From contig CAXKVV010000806.1 in assembly GCA_964058805.1 (NCBI GenBank), positions 1 through 29,710 of the forward strand: DNA of 29,710 nt, read 5' to 3'. The notes beneath the pieces were generated by a model. It did no database searches and was not told the origin of the DNA. It saw nothing but the letters and a program-made list of their open reading frames with translations. The stretch is from Schoenoplectus triqueter. Its lineage: Eukaryota > Streptophyta > Magnoliopsida > Poales > Cyperaceae. Positions 20,641 to 29,710 of this stretch are shown one piece after another. The number at the start of each line of letters is the position of its first letter. Within the stretch, counting starts at the first letter, position 1. The translations under genes and the position numbers were made by a program.

Positions 20641-23172
20641 TTCCGATCGAGATGTATGAATCCATGGATATATGTGTCTAAATTATGGCATGGTTCTACC
20701 ATAGAAAAATATAACAGCAGATAAAGAGCCAAAAAAATATTATACATATGACATACTTTTCGTACAGAATCTAGGGAAAAAAGTTAATTATTCAACATTG
20801 TCATGAATAAAAATAAATTGATTGGCTTAAATGAAATGTTTAATAAAAAATTTGGCATAACAAAGTCAACGAATTTAACATTCAAACTGAGTTCGGCATT
20901 AAAAGATATTACTATTTGCTCCAATAGCCAACCTTGTGAATCTGTAAATGAAAAAATAGATTGGAGCCTAGGTTATTATAGTCATAAGATATTTTAAAAG
21001 ATATTTCACATTTCTTCCTTCTAGCTGTCTTGAGCTGAGATAGAATATTTTGTAAATCCGAAATTGCAATGGGCATTGAGCAAATTAATTATTAAATGTT
21101 TTTATTTGTCCTAAAATGTAGAGACATTATTCCTTATAAGTGTTGTACTAAATTATTATGGACCTTCGAAATTAAGCTCTTTATAGATATCAATATACAA
21201 AACATGAAAGAAAAATCCTCCTTCCCAAGGATTTTTTTTTTTTTTTTGAGGAAAAGATAAGGATCGGGAAGTCAAAATTTTATTTTATTAATATTATCAC
21301 AAAGCTTGTGACTTAATCAGTACAGGTGGAAACATGCAGTAAAATGGGGAGCGATGAAAAAACAGAAAAACCAGACAAAAAACAAATGTTTAAAAGAGAA
21401 AAAGAAAACCAAAGAGGTATGCAGACGCATATCAGTGCAGAGTTTAGGGTGTAGTGGTATGTCTTGATCCCATGAGTGCTGCTTGTGTATTTACCAGTTA
21501 TTTGTCACTCAGGGAACCATTGTTTGTACTCTGTAAATATTTCTCTGGCATTGGCTATTACTTACGGAGATTTTCCCATGCGGAGATCTCTCTAGAAAAA
21601 TCTAGACGGATGATTCAAAAATAAAAAATCACATTTATGAAACTTTTTCAGCTCCACAAGTAATGTAAATTCTAATAAAGAGTGGAGATAAGATAGAGAT
21701 ATGGTAGTCCTCTCTCAAAAATTGAAACTCGTTTTTAAAATAATTGTAGACAATGTTTTAAAATATATTTTTTTCATGTATGCGAAAAATCAGTATATAT
21801 TACATATGCGGATTTGCATACATAATTATAAATACGGTCATTTTAAAATAATAATAAGTGGAGCACTGGATAAAGCCTCGGCTCCCAGCGTATATATATG
21901 AAACAAGTTCCTCGCTGTTGAATTTTTTCTAATTCTTTCAACTTTTGATGTATTTGTGTCCTGCTTGGGAGTTGGGATATATGGGCCTAAGTGTTAACAA
22001 AAAATCATGGGATGTGATGAAGTGTTAAGGAAAAATCATGAGAGATGAGTGCTTATTCGCCCTATACTCTTAGAGGTAATTATCAGTCTTAGTTATAGCA
22101 ATAATATGATCTGTCTTATCCAGATCTATCTACACCATCTCAACATATGAAAAATACAACAGCACATAGTGTTAAACCCCATTATATATATATTCATTTG
22201 AAAATATTGCAAATGAACTTAAAACTCAATATTCTAGTCATCTCATAAAAAATGTTGACCAAACTCCATCACTATAAGCGTCAAACTGTCTAAGCCTCCT
22301 CTATATCCGATACGGGTCGGATATGGATTCACATCTGATTCGGATATGATGTATTATCCAATATGACACGTGACACATCTAATATTTTAATATACTTTAG
22401 TTGGAGGATTCTGATTAATGATAATCGTTGATATCTACATCCAAAAAAATTTAACCCACTGGGAGTCCACACAATGAGTGAGATCCATCATAGTAGCACC
22501 AGTTATTATACTATATATAGAAGATGGAAATTTTTTTGTTGTATTTAAACATTTATGATATAAATTTATAACTTATATAAAACATAATAAAATGATCTTA
22601 TATTATATGTTGTGCTTGAGTTAGGACAATACAAAAAATAAATATCAATCATTTTAAAGTATGAGTGTTTCTTTTTCATATCCTCCTTGTACCTTTATTT
22701 TCTTCTTTTTGCTTTTTCTTTTAATTTAATTCAATTTTTGAGCAACTTTGTAATTATATTTCTTTTGTTTAATGGAAAAATAGTAGGCAATTTGTCTACT
22801 ACTTAAAAAAAAATGAGTATCATTATATTAAATAAAAAAACAAATAATTTTTATATATATTCGCATTCATATTCTTAAATTTAAATTATCATATAATTGC
22901 ATCCACATATACAATATAGTTTCTCAACCTCTCACCTTAACACAATTGAACTCGCATCTTCCCCATCCATAACATCAATATCGCACTTATCCTCGAATTC
23001 TCGATGCATGAATCACTCTTGTACTCCATGTCTCTGCCTCCCAACCACTTAATCTTAATATAGTTGACCTTGATATGACACTCAACTACCTCTCATCCCT
23101 CGAACTCTTTTTTTTCGGTCATCTTTTTTATATATTTTAAGGAATGTACTTGTTTTTAATCTATTATTTCTT
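20641..23172. other. Long intergenic stretch, no gene supported
   Basis: Mostly AT-rich. It includes a T run of about 17 bases near 21231-21247, and a more complex block at about 21290-21600 in which I recognise nothing. A decayed repeat-like patch at about 22305-22350 carries TCCGATACGGGTCGGATATG. The short frames here (for example 20803-20997 and 21701-21901) have no family signature. Confidence 0.45.
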
Positions 23173-23272
23173 ATGTTGCTTATTGTGTGGATATGCAATA
23201 TATTTTATTTTTTCTCAAACTGATGTTACTTATTTATGTGGATATGCAATATGGTTTCTTTTTTCTTAAAAA
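23173..23272. repeat. Imperfect 50-bp tandem duplication
   Basis: Two adjacent units of about 50 bases both contain GTGGATATGCAATAT followed by a T-rich stretch. The first unit starts ATGTTGCTTATT at 23173 and the second ATGTTACTTATT at 23223. They differ at several positions, so the duplication is not recent. Confidence 0.7.
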
Positions 23273-23875
23273 ATTAAACAGAAAAAAATATTTCAAAAGA
23301 ATACATATATTTTGATCCTCCTCTATTTTATTTTTATAATTAAGTTATTTTCTTTCATACTTGATATTTATAGTTTAAGTATTATTAGTATTGCTAAAAA
23401 ATAAATTAGTTTCTAGAATTTCATTTTAAATTTATATTTTGACTACATCTTGGTATCACTTCTCTCATATCAAATTCTTTAAATAATTGTATTTATATAT
23501 TCATTGATTTTCTCTAATTTCTTATTCGATTTAAAAGTCTGATTTGAGTTACAAATGTTGTATCTACATTTTTCATGCATATGGCATAACATAGCATTAA
23601 ACTTTTTTAACACATTTCAACTCATATATAACTTCTTTATTAGTATCATTCAAATCATATGATACATAAAAATATGAATTGAATTATTTTTGCATGATAA
23701 CATGTAGAACTCCTCCCTCTCTCTCTCAAAATCTTGATAGCTGTCAAATTCTCTCTTTCTCTAAACATATATACAAATTTTGCCTAGATATTCAATGACT
23801 TTATATATTAGATGATAAATGCATATATAATTGGACACGTCAAAAAGATGCTTCATAGCATCAAAGTAATATATA
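23273..23875. other. Intergenic, no gene seen
   Basis: AT-rich sequence with a CT-rich run at about 23711-23727. No credible frame. The minus-strand frame 23761-23985 reads out of the foldback element arm. Confidence 0.45.
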
Positions 23876-24280
23876 TGAGTGAGGCTATGGTGCTTCGCGA
23901 AGCACAAAACCTCCCGTGCTTCGCGTCCGTATCTCGAATTTGAAAGTTCATACGCCCGATCCAAACCGTTGAACATGATCTTCATATTGAACTATCTTTG
24001 GAGATCAAAATTTATATTTTTTTGAATTTTTTTGCTATTTTTTAGATGGGTACAAAATCGCTAGTTTTGGATGGTGCAGAAATCGTTAGATCAGCAAATT
24101 TTATACTCATTTAAAAAATAGCAAAAAAATTCAAAAAAATATAAAATTTGATCTCCAAAGATATTTCAATATGAAGATCATGTTCAACGGTTTGGATCGA
24201 GCGTATGAACTTTCAAATTCGAGATACGGACGCGAAGCACGGGAGATTTTGTGCTTCGCGAAGCACCATAGCCTCACTCA
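23876..24280. mobile_element. Foldback element F, nearly perfect arms
   Basis: The element is 405 bp, with ends TGAGTGAGGCTATGGTGC and GCACCATAGCCTCACTCA. The arms are almost perfectly complementary for about 140 bases and still pair well further in, around a centre of roughly 100 bases. Each end carries the perfect palindrome GTGCTTCGCGAAGCAC (23890-23905 and 24251-24266). A 10-nt spacer (AAAACCTCCC on the left) and another GTGCTTCGCG follow. Arm similarity suggests it is the youngest foldback here. It shares GATCCAAACCGTT and ATCTTCATAT words with element G. Confidence 0.85.
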
Positions 24281-24302
24281 ATATATATATATATATATAT
24301 AT
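24280..24302. repeat. (TA)n tract between foldback elements F and G
   Basis: Twenty-three bases of AT dinucleotides separate the right end of F from the left end of G. No other sequence lies between the two elements. Confidence 0.9.
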
Positions 24303-24700
24303 TCTGATTATGGTGTTTTGCAAAGTACAGATGCATTGTGTGTTTTACGCTCTATTTTTAATTTCAAGTCAGAAATAATTGATCTGAACCGTTCAATCTA
24401 ATCTTCATATCAAGATCTATTAATAAACCAAATTTTATATATTTTTAAAAAAAATGCTATTTTATCCAATGAGGAGAAAATGACTTGATCTGAGAATTCT
24501 GGTTCATCCAAAAATGATGGTTTCCCCTCTATCCAAAAAAATGACAAATGAATTCTAAAAAATATATAATTTAGTTTACTAATAGATTTTGATATGAAAA
24601 TTAGATTGAGCGATTTGGATCGATTATTTCTGACTTAAAATTAATAATATAGCGCAAAGCACACAACGCTCTTGTGCTTTGCAAAGCACCATAGCCTAAT
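24303..24700. mobile_element. Foldback element G
   Basis: The right end carries the perfect palindrome GTGCTTTGCAAAGCAC (about 24674-24689), preceded by an 11-nt spacer and GCGCAAAGCAC. The left end has a decayed version, GTGTTTTGCAAAGTAC. The arms are complementary: CAGAAATAATTGATCTGAAC pairs with GGATCGATTATTTCTGAC. It is older than F by its arm mismatches. No coding capacity. Confidence 0.8.
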
Positions 24701-24710
24701 TATATATATA

Positions 24711-25122
24711 TAGACTATTATGAAAATATTTTTATTTTAGTCGGTATACAAACACGTCAAAAAATATATTTTAAAATCTCAGAAATTTTAGTTTATGATT
24801 TTCATTAACTTCTTCATATAAAAATTTTATGGGATACAAAAATTGGAGTGTTTTGAGTTTTTTTAAATAACTCTTTTCAATTTTTGAAAAAATAAAAAAT
24901 AACACAAATATTAAATATTTATTATTATTTTTAGAGATATATTTTTTAAAAATTCAAAAGAATGGGTTAGAAAACTCATAACACTCTAATTTTTTGTATC
25001 CCATAAGGTTTTCACATGATAAATTTAATGAAGATCATAAATTAAAATTTTTGAGACTTTAAAAATATTTCTTTAATGCATTTGTGTATCGGCTGAAGTG
25101 CAAATATTTTCACAATAGTCTA
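24711..25122. mobile_element. Foldback element E
   Basis: The ends TAGACTATTATGAAAATATT and AATATTTTCACAATAGTCTA are inverted repeats. The inner arms pair well (TTTTATGGGATACAAAAATT with TTTTTTGTATCCCATAAG). TA tracts lie on both sides, with (CT)n on the right. It lacks the subterminal palindrome seen in A, F and G. Its core is shared with A and B and its ends with C and C'. Confidence 0.8.
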
Positions 25123-25129
25123 TCTCTCT

Positions 25130-25132
<3 letters not shown>

Positions 25133-25166
<34 letters not shown>
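25133..25166. repeat. (TA)n tract right of element E
   Basis: About 34 bases of TA. It follows a CT-rich stretch at 25121-25132. Confidence 0.9.
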
Positions 25167-25168
<2 letters not shown>

Positions 25169-25776
25169 CAATTAAATATTTGAAGAGCCATTTTTTAAAA
25201 ATGACGACGAGCACTTTCAAACTTCCCTCCAAAAAGAAAATATTTGTTGATAATTTAAACATTTAAAAATAAGACAACTTGTATAAAAAAAATTAACTCA
25301 TATCAACATATTTTTTTAAAGTATAAAATTTCTTTCTTCCTGAAAATAAAAACATGGTAATTAAGTCGGGCAAGAAATTTTACAAAAGAATGAAACGAAG
25401 TTATATTACTCACACCTTAGATACCTCAAATACTTTCACTTTTAATAAGAAAAGGACATGTCAAAAGATGTAGCAAATGATCAATGATAAATTGAAAAAA
25501 GGAAATATGCCCGGTTAAAAAAAAAGACTGATATGGCATGACTAATAAGTTTAAAACTCCAACGCTCCAACCCTCTATTTGCAAATTTTAATTCTATAAT
25601 ACCTGGGTTTGAATGTTTGCGGAATTTTTAAATTTTTTTTTTTGGATTTAATAGAGATTTTTTTTAATTCTATAGCATTTTTTTTTAAAAGTAACAATTG
25701 TTACCCACTTTTATTTCTTTTCAAAAGTGATACATAATTTGATAATTGAACCGATCTATATTGATTGGATGAAGAG
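25167..25776. other. Intergenic, no gene seen
   Basis: AT-rich with several A and T runs (about 25520-25530, 25630-25642 and 25679-25688). No credible frame or complete element was recognised. Confidence 0.45.
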
Positions 25777-27890
25777 AAACAACATCATCAACAATAACAA
25801 AGCCTTTAATCCCAAATAAATTGGGGTAGGCTAGAAATAAAATCCAATATAAAAACATAATATTAGAGATCTCAAATATCAATGATAATGATGATGATGA
25901 TAAAAAATAATAGTAATAAATAAATAAAAATAATAATAATGATGATGATACTAATAATATGTTAATAATAATAATAAAATAGTATAATAAATTTATATTA
26001 TAAAGCATATTTCTAAATTCTTAATTCTAAATTTTAAAATTCTAAAATTTAAGAACTGAAAAACTAGAATCTGAAGTCTATAACTATACTATTCTAGACT
26101 CTAACTCCTAAATCATAGTTCTGGTACATAAATCGTTATCTTCCAAACACTCATATCTAAAATAACGTTTTTTATATATTTCATTCCTTTTGCTTCCTTC
26201 CATATCAGTCTCGGTCGACATCTTCCTCTTTTTGTGTTTTTAGGACGACTTAGAATATCATTGCGTACTGGTGTCTCAAGGGGTCTTCGTTGGATATGAC
26301 CAAACTATCGCAAACGGTGTTGGATCAACTTCTCTTGAATTGATGCTACTCCAAGTTTGTCATGTATATCATCATTTCTAATTTAATCTCTTCTTGTGTG
26401 GCTGCATATCCAACGCAACATCCGCATTTCAACTATACTCACCTTTTGAATGTTGTCCTTTATAGCCCAACATTGAGCGTCATACACCATCACGGATCTA
26501 ATCGTCATACTGTAAAATTTATCTTTAAATTTATTTGGGACCTTCTTATCACAAAGAATACCAGATATTTATCTCCATTTCACTCATCCGACTCTTATTC
26601 TATGACTAACATTTTCATTAATCCCTCCAGTACTCTGCAACATCGATCTCAAATATCAAAATGTGTCATTCATATATACTACTTGTCCATCCAAACTAAT
26701 ATTTTCATCATCTGAGTTGTCCCCGCTGAATTGACACCTCATATATTCGATTTTTGTCCCACTAAGTCTAAAACCTTTCGATTTTAAAGTTTATCTTCAT
26801 AACTCTAGTTTCTGGTCGACTCCAATTCTGTTCTCATCAATCAGCACTACATCGTTAGTAAAGAGCACGCACCAAGGAATGTCTCTTTGTATGTCTTTTG
26901 TGATCTCATACATCACTAAGATAAAAAATATATAGATATGATACTGATCCTTGATATAATCCTATCTTAATAGAAAATACATTGGACTTGTCATCACATG
27001 CTTAATATTGGTGTACATTTCCTTAATAAGGGCAATATACATTGTTGGGACTCATTTCTTTTCAAGTGCCCACCACATGATATTTTTGATATTTTATCAT
27101 ACGTTTTTTTCAAATCAATAAATATCATATGTAGGTCATTCTTCTGTTTCTGATATATCTCCATGAGTTATCTTATTAAGAAAATCGCCTCCATGGTGGA
27201 CCTCCTAGGCATGAAATCAAACTGAGTTTTGGCGACGGTTGTCAGTTTTCTTAAACAATGCTCGACCACTCTCTTTTAAAATTTTATGGTATGACTCATG
27301 AGCTTAATTCTTCTGTAATTAGTACAACTTTGAATATTTCATATATTCTTAAAGATTGATACAAGATACTTTTTCTCCACTGATCAAGCATTTTATTGGA
27401 CCGAAAAATGATATTAAATAACTTAGTGACCCACACTATTGCTACATCTTCATACCTCAATTGGGATGTCATCAAGTCCTAATGACTTACATTTTTATCA
27501 TTTTTAAAGCTTTTCTCACCTTAGACTCTTGAATTCTTCGAATAAATCACCTATTGGTGTCACCAAATAAGTCGTCCAACTCACTCGTGGTTTTCTCACT
27601 CTCTTCATTGAACAGTTTGTCAAAGTATTCTCTCCATCTATTCTTAATTTCATCATCCTTCATCAAAAGTCTATCAGTCTCATTCTTAATACATTTAATT
27701 TGGGTGAAGTCTCTTGTCTTTCTTTCTCGAATCTTAGTCATCTTGTAAATATTATTTTCATTATTTTTCGTATCTAGTTTCTGATACAGTTCCGCATATG
27801 CTTGACTCATTGTCTCGCTCACAGTTTTCTTTACGTTTTTTCTAGCTTCTTTGTGCTTTTATATATTTTCATCACTCATGTGGTGATGTA
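25777..27890 (-). mobile_element. Decayed LINE, 5'-truncated, minus strand
   Basis: On the minus strand the sequence reads as a plant LINE-like reverse transcriptase, broken by many stops and frameshifts. The 5' part at 27547-27822 is still open: YAELYQKLDTK, KMTKIRERKTRD, and EIKNRWREYFDKLFNEE. At about 27085-27220 come FMPRRSTMEAIFL and DLHMIFIDLKKTYDK, the latter holding the motif A aspartate. At about 26800-26900 the motif C box reads LFTNDVVL where FADD is expected, so a catalytic aspartate is lost. At 26250-26320 FGHIQRRPLETPVR follows an in-frame stop. The 3' end near 25777-25840 carries the LINE-type tail whose complement reads CCCCAATTTATTTGGGATTA, followed by a TTG/TTA-rich end. The element cannot be active. 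A target duplication was not found. Confidence 0.85.
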
Positions 27891-28024
27891 AACGTTTATA
27901 GCAAAAAAATATATATATCATAACCATAATATATACAATTAGGCTCTTGACAATATCAGAATGCAAAATAAAAGAATAGTGACAACATTTTCCTCTTTGC
28001 AAGGCAAATTATCATAGAGGCATG

Positions 28025-28200
28025 AGGCATGATTGACCGGCGCCACAGTAGTGGTAGCGAGGAGAAGAGGAAGTTCAGAAATGAGTGATGCGGGGAGGTC
28101 GGATGAGGGCGGGTCGGGGATGAGGCAGGCAAGGCGGGGAAGGCAGGGGAAACCGGCGACGCAGCCTCCCCGCCTAGGGTTTCATCTTGATTGTTGTTGC
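28025..28200. other. GC-rich patch of unknown origin
   Basis: A G-rich, purine-biased block (GGGGAGGTCGGATGAGGGC, GGCAAGGCGGGGAAGGCAGG) stands out in AT-rich surroundings. It is open for 60 codons on the plus strand, but the composition (Arg/Gly/Ser) is low-complexity and no domain is seen. The end, CCTAGGGTTTCATCTTG, looks like a plant 5' UTR or first-exon edge. It could be a captured gene fragment. No function is assigned. Confidence 0.35.
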
Positions 28201-29022
28201 CCTAATTTTCTTTAATCCTTAGTCATACTAATCCGATGCAATTCTAAAAGCACCTTAAATTCTCTTTGGAGAGATGAAAGTGGTTTTCACCGTTTCTGAA
28301 ATGATTGTCAAAAAGTCCTGACGTTGATCTCTCCCCTCTTACTCAGTAACCCAATTAATCAAAATCATAGTAATAAATTCAGGATTCGATAATTATTCGG
28401 CGAGATAAAAAATTCATGATTCGGATATAATACAGATATAAGTCAAGAATAATTTATTTTCTATATTATAAATAAAATATATATTATATTGAAAAAATTT
28501 TAAAAATATATTAAAAACTATAAATTTTTAATTAAAATAATATATAATTTATTTTTTGCTGAATAATTTACAAATAAAACGTTTTTGGATAAAAAAACAT
28601 ATTATATATTAAACTGACAATTTAATTGTCAAGCATCTAGTTACGAGTAAAAAATGAATTATTCATGAATAACTGATAGCGTGAGACATGAGCTGATGAG
28701 CCCGTTATCCAAACATAGGCATCTAATTCACGATTTAAAAGGTTAATGTAGTATACAGGTTCTAAGCTCCTAAACAAAGTCTTACCTTAATTCATTTTTG
28801 TTTGGATGAGCATAAGACGTTTGTATGTTCAAAGGCAAAGAACGAACGTAAGGTGCAATGACTAAGCGCACATGTCACTACATTTCAAGGTACGAACTGC
28901 CACTACAGGTCACTTAATTCAAGAAAAAGTAAAACATAATGATCTATTCCATCAGTTTAATGCCTATCAGAATAATTATAGCTCTTTGGTTGCTTCAAAA
29001 TTCTCAAATAGACAAATTACAA
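28201..29022. other. Intergenic, no gene seen
   Basis: AT-rich, especially 28440-28620. No supported gene, RNA or complete element. Confidence 0.45.
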
Positions 29023-29100
29023 CAAGAATAACTGCCCGCATCACACCGCAAATATAGAAAGCAAGAATAACTGCCCGCATCACACCGCAAATATAGAAAG
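29023..29100. repeat. Perfect 39-bp tandem duplication
   Basis: The 39-bp unit beginning CAAGAATAACTGCCCGCATC occurs twice with no difference, at 29023-29061 and 29062-29100. The identity of the copies suggests a recent event. Confidence 0.95.
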
Positions 29101-29227
29101 CATGATTTATGGGAGCTTGTAAGATACAACACCTTAACGAGTTGCCATGTGCGATACTAGTTCTAGTTCATGCTAGTTATATGGCCTAAAACCTAATCAA
29201 GCTTAAAACATCTTATTGTATCCCTTC

Positions 29228-29289
29228 CTATGATTTTTCTTCATCTGATTGACCTGGCCCAGTAATTGTATCCGCAAAATATTCCTCAA
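29228..29289 (-). CDS. Probable last coding exon, unidentified minus-strand gene
   Basis: On the minus strand a strong 3' splice site (a long CTTTTTCTTTG tract, then GCTTTCAG, at 29290-29330) is followed by 62 bases. They read, after two bases of a split codon, EEYFADTITGPGQSDEEKS and TAG. The acidic, hydrophilic tail is typical of a protein C-terminus. I do not recognise the family. The rest of the gene would lie beyond 29710; no second exon was found in 29290-29710. The call rests on splice signal and reading frame only. Confidence 0.45.
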
Positions 29290-29710
29290 CTGAAAGCAAG
29301 CAACAAAGAAAAAGAAAAAGGGTTAGCTTTCTATCAGCAATATTAGCAGATCTGACATTAGAGTATCAGCTACCATTTTAAAAGTTTCACACTGAAGAAT
29401 TGGGGGTGCACATTTATGTGTAAATTGGCTACAGAAACTTTGTGATCCTCTAGTTCAGATATTAATTTTCCAATGATGGCCTATATTAACCCCCCCCCCC
29501 CCCCCAACCAACCAAAAATAAAATAAAAAAGAAAAAGAAAAGAGAGAGAAAAACCATAGACCAAAACCATCCCTAAATCATATAAGCATACATAAAACAT
29601 CCCTTATTCTATATCTGCTCATGTGTCGGGGATTGTATGGACTGGATATGAATAGAAGGATTTCAGACTTTCTGAAGGTGTGCAAAGCAAGCGGTAAATA
29701 CAAACCCCTT
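29290..29710. other. Presumed intron of the minus-strand gene, with C17 run
   Basis: If the exon at 29228-29289 is real, this is its upstream intron, reaching the window edge. It contains 17 consecutive C at 29490-29506 followed by A-rich sequence. No other exon was recognised. Confidence 0.35.

Noticed and set aside
22305..22420. TCCGATACGGGTCGGATATG as part of another hAT-like CGGGT element
   Set aside because: No terminal inverted repeats or 8-bp duplication could be found around it; only described as a decayed repeat-like patch.
23761..24401. Two reading frames on opposite strands (23761-23985 minus and 24171-24401 plus) that begin with nearly the same 40 residues
   Set aside because: Both lie in the complementary arms of foldback element F. 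The shared peptide is a by-product of the inverted repeat and has no domain.
26362..26715. A 117-codon plus-strand frame
   Set aside because: It lies opposite the decayed LINE reverse transcriptase, which reads on the minus strand with recognisable motifs. The plus frame has none.
29490..29506. The C17 run as a functional motif
   Set aside because: A simple homopolymer, prone to sequencing and assembly error; no structural partner was seen.

Overview
The window looks like nuclear DNA of a flowering plant. It is AT-rich, its main gene is split into many short GT-AG exons, and the spaces between genes are filled with miniature transposons and (TA)n/(GA)n tracts. The protein families (an extended-LACS acyl-CoA synthetase and F-box/DUF295 proteins) are plant types. 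The F-box family and repeat style suggest a monocot, possibly pineapple or a relative. That is an impression from memory, not a demonstrated identification.

Region by region. (1) 1-6663 (+): a complete 19-exon long-chain acyl-CoA synthetase gene of the LACS3/4/5 type, with a TATA box, a small upstream ORF that overlaps its start codon, and one GC-AG intron. All exon junctions join in frame to give 655 residues. (2) 7571-14318 (+): a small F-box/DUF295 tandem family. It holds one broken copy (7571-8767), one C-terminal scrap split by a foldback insertion (about 9738-10090), and one intact single-exon gene with its own TATA box (13128-14318). (3) 10844-25166: a transposon-rich zone with at least eight foldback elements lying between (TA)n/(GA)n tracts, three hAT-like elements rich in CGGGT with clear 8-bp target duplications, and one possible SINE. 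(4) 25777-27890 (-): a decayed, 5'-truncated LINE. (5) 27890-29710: mostly featureless, with a GC-rich patch, a 39-bp tandem duplication and what looks like the last coding exon of an unidentified minus-strand gene.

The two clear protein products are unrelated in function. LACS activates fatty acids to acyl-CoA at the ER. The F-box protein is a likely substrate adaptor of an SCF ubiquitin ligase. Nothing suggests they act together.

The most unusual signal is in the foldback elements. Several with different end sequences share one subterminal plan: a 14-16 bp palindrome, a 10-11 nt spacer, then a third copy of the half-site. The bases differ between elements but stay self-complementary within each. 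In the 16.3-18.0 kb cluster these elements are arranged in a large inverted duplication. All similarities were judged by eye; no alignment or database search was run.
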